Positions 58,774 to 64,000 of a DNA stretch of 64,000 nt are shown one piece after another. Origin of the DNA: Cytophagales bacterium (GTDB taxonomy: Bacteria > Bacteroidota > Bacteroidia > Cytophagales > Cyclobacteriaceae); the NCBI GenBank assembly GCA_025358885.1, contig JANYHW010000178.1, positions 1 through 64,000 on the forward strand, in the 5' to 3' direction. The translations under genes and the position numbers were made by a program. Below the pieces are notes generated by a model. It saw only the letters and a list, made by a program, of their open reading frames with translations. It had not been told where the DNA came from and searched no databases. How positions within the stretch are numbered: the stretch's first letter is position 1; every line of letters starts with the position of its first letter.

Positions 58774-59352
58774 ATGAAAGAAAAGAAACGCTGTGCATGG
58801 TGCCTGAAATCCGAAACATATATGCGCTACCATGATGAGGAATGGGGTGTTCCTGTGCATGACGACCACATCCATTTTGAATTCCTGGTGCTAGAGGGTG
58901 CCCAGGCCGGTCTAAGCTGGTCGACCATCCTGAACAAGCGCAAGGGCTATGAAAAGAACTTTGCTGCTTTCGATCCCTCGAAAGTGGCGCGTTTCACATC
59001 TGTGAGGATCGAAAAAATTCTCAAAGATCCAGGAGTAGTCAGGAACAGGCTGAAAGTTCTGGCAACAGTCAACAATGCAAAAAGGTTCCTGGAGGTGCAA
59101 AAGGAATTCGGATCGTTCGATGCGTATATCTGGCAATTTGTAAATGGAAAGCCGATTGACAACAAAAGAAAAACGCTAAGTGGGGTACCCGCCGTTACGC
59201 CAGAATCAGATGCCCTGAGCAAGGATCTTATCAGGAGGGGATTCAAGTTTGTTGGAAGCACGGTGATCTATGCCCACATGCAGGCGTGCGGTTTGGTAAA
59301 TGATCACTTGATGAAATGTCATCGCTATGAAGCTACTCGGCGTCTACATTAA
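58774..59352 (+). CDS. tag: DNA-3-methyladenine glycosylase I
   Basis: 192 aa; KRCAWC...YMRYHDEEWGVPVHDDHIHFEFLVLEGAQAGLSWSTIL. Confidence 0.97.
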   Translation: MKEKKRCAWCLKSETYMRYHDEEWGVPVHDDHIHFEFLVLEGAQAGLSWSTILNKRKGYEKNFAAFDPSKVARFTSVRIEKILKDPGVVRNRLKVLATVNNAKRFLEVQKEFGSFDAYIWQFVNGKPIDNKRKTLSGVPAVTPESDALSKDLIRRGFKFVGSTVIYAHMQACGLVNDHLMKCHRYEATRRLH

Positions 59353-59955
59353 ATATTTCCAGAAAGCGTATAACCCCAGAACTAGCAATACCAGTCCCGG
59401 AATAATTTTAATCCATTTGCTACCCTGTACATAAGGAGCCAGGCGCCTAGCAAAAAAGATCAACAGCGAAAGCAACGCCATGGCTCCAACCGCAGTGCCC
59501 AGGACGTAACTGTGCAATAATCCCGTTGTACCCAGATCGATCCATCCCTGGGCTTTGAGGTATGCCGTGAAGCCCATCCAATACGGAATCGCCATTGGGT
59601 TAAGAATACTCAGCACAATACCACGTCGGAATCCGCTAGCATGAAACTTCTTGGCAAAACCTGTGGATGTTCTGGAAGGTAACAGGTTGATGACACCGAG
59701 TGTGGTCATAACCACGGCCGCAATCAATTGAAAATTCTCGATGACAAGGGGTGAAGAAGAGATCAGGTATTCAAATTGAACTCCAATCCAGGCGTAAGGA
59801 TACTCGATGATAGAAACCGCGAGAGCAAAGCGAAGGGCGATCTTGATTTTCTCTTCCAGACCCAGCTGCAGAATGGTGATGTTGAGTGTGCCTGGCGGAA
59901 TAGAGCCTATGAAGCTGAAAAAGAATCCAATCAAAAACACCTGGACGTATTCCAT
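59344..59955 (-). CDS. LysE-family transporter
   Basis: 203 aa; FIGSIPPGTLNITILQLGLEEK, about six TM segments. Confidence 0.85.
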   Translation of the reverse strand: MEYVQVFLIGFFFSFIGSIPPGTLNITILQLGLEEKIKIALRFALAVSIIEYPYAWIGVQFEYLISSSPLVIENFQLIAAVVMTTLGVINLLPSRTSTGFAKKFHASGFRRGIVLSILNPMAIPYWMGFTAYLKAQGWIDLGTTGLLHSYVLGTAVGAMALLSLLIFFARRLAPYVQGSKWIKIIPGLVLLVLGLYAFWKYLM

Positions 59956-59960
59956 GAGTC

Positions 59961-61016
59961 TTAGGGTGCAGTCAGAGTCTTGAAGTTATTGTAAGCTGTT
60001 TTGGCCTCCTTGAACGAAATATACGCAACACCCCGCTCATGATTCTCCCTGCTGACACGATAGATGTCATGCCAGTGCTGAAAGAGCACCTTGAGGGCTT
60101 TCAGGAATGGAAATCCCGGTTGGTAAATATGGGCAGGTTCGGCACCACACCCGTTGAGCTCCATTACCTGCACTTTGCCCTCCGTCAAGTCTTCTATTGA
60201 AGCCACGCGGAGATCAAATCTGCCGAAGAAAAATCCAGGAATTTGTTGACTGATGCGGTCAAAGGATGCTGAAAGTTTTTCATTTATCAGGTGGTTCTGA
60301 TTTAAAAACATTGTGCCCAGGCAATGATTGCCGATAGAAACAAGTTCAACTCTTTCCCCCGGAGGAATTATTGACTGAACTGTCGCTTCATAGATTACTT
60401 TCAATGTATTCCACTGCAGTCGCGCGCGGTCTTTTTCCAAAATCAATTCTTCAAGCGTCTTCATGCCGTCACCACAAACACTGAGCATTTCCTTCCCCAC
60501 AATTGAGGTTACAGCTCCCCTGCTTAGGCTGGGATATCGGACATAAAAGACGCCGAACTCAAGTGGTAGATCGACATATGCCTGAATTAGAAAATCGAGT
60601 TTAATCTGTTTCAGGTATGGACCAATGTCTCCCGGGCCCTTGATCTTTTTTACCATCCAACCGCGTTCACCCAGGTCAGGTTTAAAGATGACGGGATAGG
60701 TAAATCCACCTTCTGCTATTTTTTGCCGGACTTGATCACCCGTAACGGGTAATTTCACCAGCATGGTCTTTGGGGTAAGGTCCTTCGGCACCAGGTTAAG
60801 AACATCAAATTTGGATTCTCCAAACATTCCACCCATAAGTATCCCCGGGTTTGATGCTGAGAAAAAAACAAGTGATCGCGCCTTCAGCGAAAGCCAAAGC
60901 CAATACGGAAACAGGGGAGCCTGGAGAAGTCCAAAGGGCCAATACTCCCAACTCCGGATCTTGATAAAAAAATTACTATGCGAAATCCTGGAGATGAAAT
61001 TCATGACGCTCCTCAA
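59961..61016 (-). CDS. ATP-grasp-like protein
   Basis: 351 aa; TYPVIFKPDLGERGWMVKKI, FFFGRFDLRVAS, VMELNGCGAEPAHIY. Confidence 0.7.
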   Translation of the reverse strand: MRSVMNFISRISHSNFFIKIRSWEYWPFGLLQAPLFPYWLWLSLKARSLVFFSASNPGILMGGMFGESKFDVLNLVPKDLTPKTMLVKLPVTGDQVRQKIAEGGFTYPVIFKPDLGERGWMVKKIKGPGDIGPYLKQIKLDFLIQAYVDLPLEFGVFYVRYPSLSRGAVTSIVGKEMLSVCGDGMKTLEELILEKDRARLQWNTLKVIYEATVQSIIPPGERVELVSIGNHCLGTMFLNQNHLINEKLSASFDRISQQIPGFFFGRFDLRVASIEDLTEGKVQVMELNGCGAEPAHIYQPGFPFLKALKVLFQHWHDIYRVSRENHERGVAYISFKEAKTAYNNFKTLTAP

Positions 61017-61528
61017 CGAGAGGCGGTCATTGCTTCCTGGTGGCGGATGGTACTCACGGCAATGCCGAAATCGGAAGGAAAGGAAACATATGGAGCCACT
61101 TCGCGCAGGCCAATCTTCATGATCGCCATGTGGTGTACGGCATGCTCAATGTTATAAATCAATTCTCTGAAATAATTTGTCCCGACGGTTACGCTTCGGT
61201 CGCTGTTCCGGTCGTACCCCACTTCAAGGGATAGCTTCTGGTCCTCTTCCTGAGACTTGATGAACTCAGTAATCTTTCGAATGGTGTTCAATGCAATGAA
61301 CTTATCCGATTCAATTAGTTCATTGTGGTCGCGCTTGTCATAGTTGACCACACCCATCTTGAAGCCCTTTTCAAGGCAGATAAAGAATTCCAGTGTATGA
61401 CGTGTGTGCTGACCAATCGTTGAATTACTCAATGCAGCGGAGGGCCTGGCAAAGTCCTTTTTCTCCATCTGATGAATCACATCAGAGAGCTGATCTAGAA
61501 TAGTAGTGCAAGCATCCGCTAGCTGCAT
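61013..61528 (-). CDS. DinB-superfamily protein
   Basis: 171 aa; TIGQHTRHTLEFF, ELIYNIEHAVHHMAIMKIGL (His residues of the metal site). Confidence 0.85.
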   Translation of the reverse strand: MQLADACTTILDQLSDVIHQMEKKDFARPSAALSNSTIGQHTRHTLEFFICLEKGFKMGVVNYDKRDHNELIESDKFIALNTIRKITEFIKSQEEDQKLSLEVGYDRNSDRSVTVGTNYFRELIYNIEHAVHHMAIMKIGLREVAPYVSFPSDFGIAVSTIRHQEAMTASR

Positions 61529-61597
61529 AGGTTTTCAATTGGGTGCAAATTTAAAACAAAAATTCATTGAATAAACGTGGGCTTGAGTGCAGCGGTT

Positions 61598-62059
61598 TCA
61601 GGGGATGAATTTTTTCCAGTGCTGGTCGCCTTTCGTTTTCAGGATATTTTCATTCTTGTTCCAGTCGGTCAGCGTATTGTTTCCCCAAAAATTATAGAAC
61701 AGGTAAAGCCTGCCATCAAGTATTTTATGGGTTTCAGGATCAATCTTTACCTTTTCACCATTCTCTCCCATCGCGTATGCACACCAGCCTCCATAAGCCG
61801 GTTCAAATTTCTCCGGTGTTGCAATAAATCTCTTCTGGTTGGAGCTGGTCGAAAACCGGTATGACACTCCCTTAAATGAATAAGCAAATTCAGGTTTCCC
61901 CTCCGCAGGCTTATTGTCAAAATAACTTACGGGATCGTAGCCCCCGATGGCTACACCTTTTTTAATGTTATAGTTGCTCTTTCTTTGGTCCTCCGTTTGG
62001 GCAAACACCATGGTGCTCACGAACATCAGACAAGTTGCGGCAAGTGGGAGAATCCTCAT
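61598..62059 (-). CDS. YHS-domain secreted protein
   Basis: ATG 62059 gives signal peptide MRILPLAATCLMFVSTMVFAQ; VAIGGYDPVSYFDNKPAEGKPEFAYSFKGVSYRFSTSSNQKRFIATPEKF. Confidence 0.9.
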   Translation of the reverse strand: MRILPLAATCLMFVSTMVFAQTEDQRKSNYNIKKGVAIGGYDPVSYFDNKPAEGKPEFAYSFKGVSYRFSTSSNQKRFIATPEKFEPAYGGWCAYAMGENGEKVKIDPETHKILDGRLYLFYNFWGNNTLTDWNKNENILKTKGDQHWKKFIP

Positions 62060-62157
62060 TGCAAATGGATCGTAAGGTTTTACCGTGTGTATAACGCAAT
62101 GCCCTAAAAATCGGACAAACCAATGACAGCATTTGTCGTTTGCCTTACAATTCAAGT

Positions 62158-62649
62158 TTATTCGTTAGCGTCAGTCTTCAGAAAGCGCCAAACCAGTTCT
62201 GGCTCGTAACCCTTGCCGATGGCGTATCGGGCCGCCTTATCCCTTTTCTTGAACACATTGGAATCCGTAATATGAGCAAGCTTCTTTTTTAGAAGGTCCC
62301 GTAGGGTTTTGTGATAATCGCTGTCATCAATCTCACGAAGACCCTTTTCAATACACCTGGGGGTAACACGATGGGCTTCCAACTCATGGGCTATTTTATT
62401 ACGGCCCCATTTTTTTATCCTGAACTTACCTCCTGCAAAAGCTTTGGCAAAACGCTCTTCATTCAGGAACCCCTCTACAATCAATTTCGAAAGCATTTCT
62501 TCCACGTTGGCCTTATACAGACCATAAGAATATAGTTTGTCGCGGACTTCCTGATGAGATCGCTCTTGATAAGCGCAATAGCGGGTGATGGCCGGTAACG
62601 CTTCGGCAGGAGAATACTTTTTAGAGGCTTTGGAAACTGTCTGTTCCAT
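62158..62649 (-). CDS. recX: Regulatory protein RecX
   Basis: 163 aa; RYCAYQERSHQEVRDKL...LIVEGFLNEERFAKAFAGGKFRIKKWGRNKI. Confidence 0.93.
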   Translation of the reverse strand: MEQTVSKASKKYSPAEALPAITRYCAYQERSHQEVRDKLYSYGLYKANVEEMLSKLIVEGFLNEERFAKAFAGGKFRIKKWGRNKIAHELEAHRVTPRCIEKGLREIDDSDYHKTLRDLLKKKLAHITDSNVFKKRDKAARYAIGKGYEPELVWRFLKTDANE

Positions 62650-62686
62650 AATTGTTCAATCCGCCGCCTTTGTCAGGTGGTATGGA

Positions 62687-63160
62687 CTATTTGACGAGCC
62701 CTTTGGCTTTCAGGATGCTGCCCAAAAATTTTCTTTCGTTGTCTGTATTGAAAATTTTGAATGGAAGGTGAATCAACTGCGCTTTGTTAACAAAAAGCAA
62801 ATAATAATCCTTACCGACCTGTGCCTGTTTGATCTGGTCCCACTTCAAAGGCATACCTTCGCGGGTGTTAAGTTTCATCAATATTTGCTGACTGTTAATT
62901 TCGTACGAAAATCTTTCGAACAGCATTTTGCCTTGTTCCAGTTGCGTTACCCCATAAAACTGTATCAGCCAAAAGAGCACAAATAGACCATACGCCGTCA
63001 GGCCACCAAAAATCCACCAAAAACTGGGAATCCAGAGGTACAACAGACATATGGCCACCGCTATCGGGACTGCCCACCACATCTTCAGCAGGATGCTGCG
63101 GAGGGCCATTTTAATATAAAGGCTCTTCTCAAGTCGATAATTCCGTGTCTTGACAATCAT
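62687..63160 (-). CDS. YcxB-like membrane protein
   Basis: 157 aa; two TM segments then FSYEINSQQILMKL...LKWDQIKQAQVGKDYYLLFVNKAQLIHLPFKIF. Confidence 0.7.
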   Translation of the reverse strand: MIVKTRNYRLEKSLYIKMALRSILLKMWWAVPIAVAICLLYLWIPSFWWIFGGLTAYGLFVLFWLIQFYGVTQLEQGKMLFERFSYEINSQQILMKLNTREGMPLKWDQIKQAQVGKDYYLLFVNKAQLIHLPFKIFNTDNERKFLGSILKAKGLVK

Positions 63161-63209
63161 AATTTATTTCTAAATGGGGCGCAAAGTTAACAGGCACGCA
63201 CCAAACCGC

Positions 63210-64000
63210 CTACTCAACACCCATCACTTTCAAACTCATGTCAAGGCTTTTGACCGAGTGTGTCAGGGCGCCTACAGAAATGTAGTCAACACCGCAGCAT
63301 GCCACTGCACGCAGATTTTCTTCTGTAATGCCTCCACTGGCTTCTGTTCTAAATTTTCCATGGATGAGCTTAACAGCTTCGGCGGTGTCCTTGAGGCCCA
63401 TGTTATCAAGCATGATGACATCCACTCCTCCAACCTCCAGCACTTCCCGGACCTCATTCAGGTTGCGGGTCTCTATCTCTATGGCGAAGTCTTTATGCTC
63501 CACCAGCAGGAAGTTCCGCATGTTGGTGATTGCAGCCCGAATGCCGCCAGCCAAGTCAACATGATTGTCCTTTAACATCACCATGGTGTATAAGGCAAAG
63601 CGGTGGTTCAAACCGCCGCCGATGAACACCGCCCATTTTTCCAGCAAGCGAAAGTTAGGTGTCGTTTTGCGGGTGTCCATCAGCCGTGCTTTTGTCCCTT
63701 CCAATTGTTTACTTAGCCTTCGGGTAAACGTTGCAATCCCGCTCATTCGCTGGAGGCAATTCAGCACGAGACGCTCGGTACTGAGAATGGACTTTGCATG
63801 ACCTTCTACAATAAACGCAACATCTCCAGATTTTATTTCTTCACCGTCCTTTTTCAGGAAAGTTACCTTCAATGTAGGATCAAACTGATGAAATATTTTT
63901 TCAGCCACTTCAAGTCCTGCAACAATTCCCTTGTCTTTAACCAGCAACCTTGCCCTCGCGGTAGCCCCTTCGGGTATCGCACCTTGTGCGGACAGGTCAC
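63210..64000 (-). CDS. nadC: Nicotinate-nucleotide pyrophosphorylase (partial, 5' end beyond window)
   Basis: Frame stays open past the listed start: DLSAQGAIPEGATARARLLVKDKGIVAG...; MDTRKTTPNFRLLEKWAV, GGGLNHRFALYTMVMLKDNH. Confidence 0.96.
   Translation of the reverse strand, partial: DLSAQGAIPEGATARARLLVKDKGIVAGLEVAEKIFHQFDPTLKVTFLKKDGEEIKSGDVAFIVEGHAKSILSTERLVLNCLQRMSGIATFTRRLSKQLEGTKARLMDTRKTTPNFRLLEKWAVFIGGGLNHRFALYTMVMLKDNHVDLAGGIRAAITNMRNFLLVEHKDFAIEIETRNLNEVREVLEVGGVDVIMLDNMGLKDTAEAVKLIHGKFRTEASGGITEENLRAVACCGVDYISVGALTHSVKSLDMSLKVMGVE

Overview
The window is a chromosomal segment from a Bacteroidota (probably Cytophagales-type) genome, dense with coding sequence. I saw no rRNA, tRNA, CRISPR array, IS element or prophage. 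Main contents: (i) the start of an F-type ATP synthase operon (atpB-atpE-atpF-atpH, minus strand) with AtpZ/AtpI-like, bactofilin and M23 peptidase genes upstream; (ii) a type IX secretion/gliding locus (gldK-gldL-gldM-gldN, a PorP/SprF gene, and SprE/PorW about 4 kb away); (iii) housekeeping genes (PBP1A, uvrC, uvrA, hemD, hemW, prfA, prmA, tag, recX, nadC); (iv) several two-component systems; (v) a candidate type III polyketide synthase / methyltransferase / FAD oxidoreductase / UbiA prenyltransferase cluster at about 33.0-38.1 kb; (vi) a large NHL-repeat/Ig-like T9SS cargo gene split by one in-frame TAG; (vii) a very large uncharacterised secreted protein. Best second-look items: a CBM5/12-like module inside GldN, a stand-alone HisA homologue lacking the first catalytic Asp, the amber-split double-propeller cargo gene, hairpins on both sides of atpE, a NarL-like 7-2-7 palindrome upstream of a NarL-type regulator, and the T3PKS/UbiA neighbourhood. 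No database search was possible. Family calls come from recognising motifs in the supplied translations.
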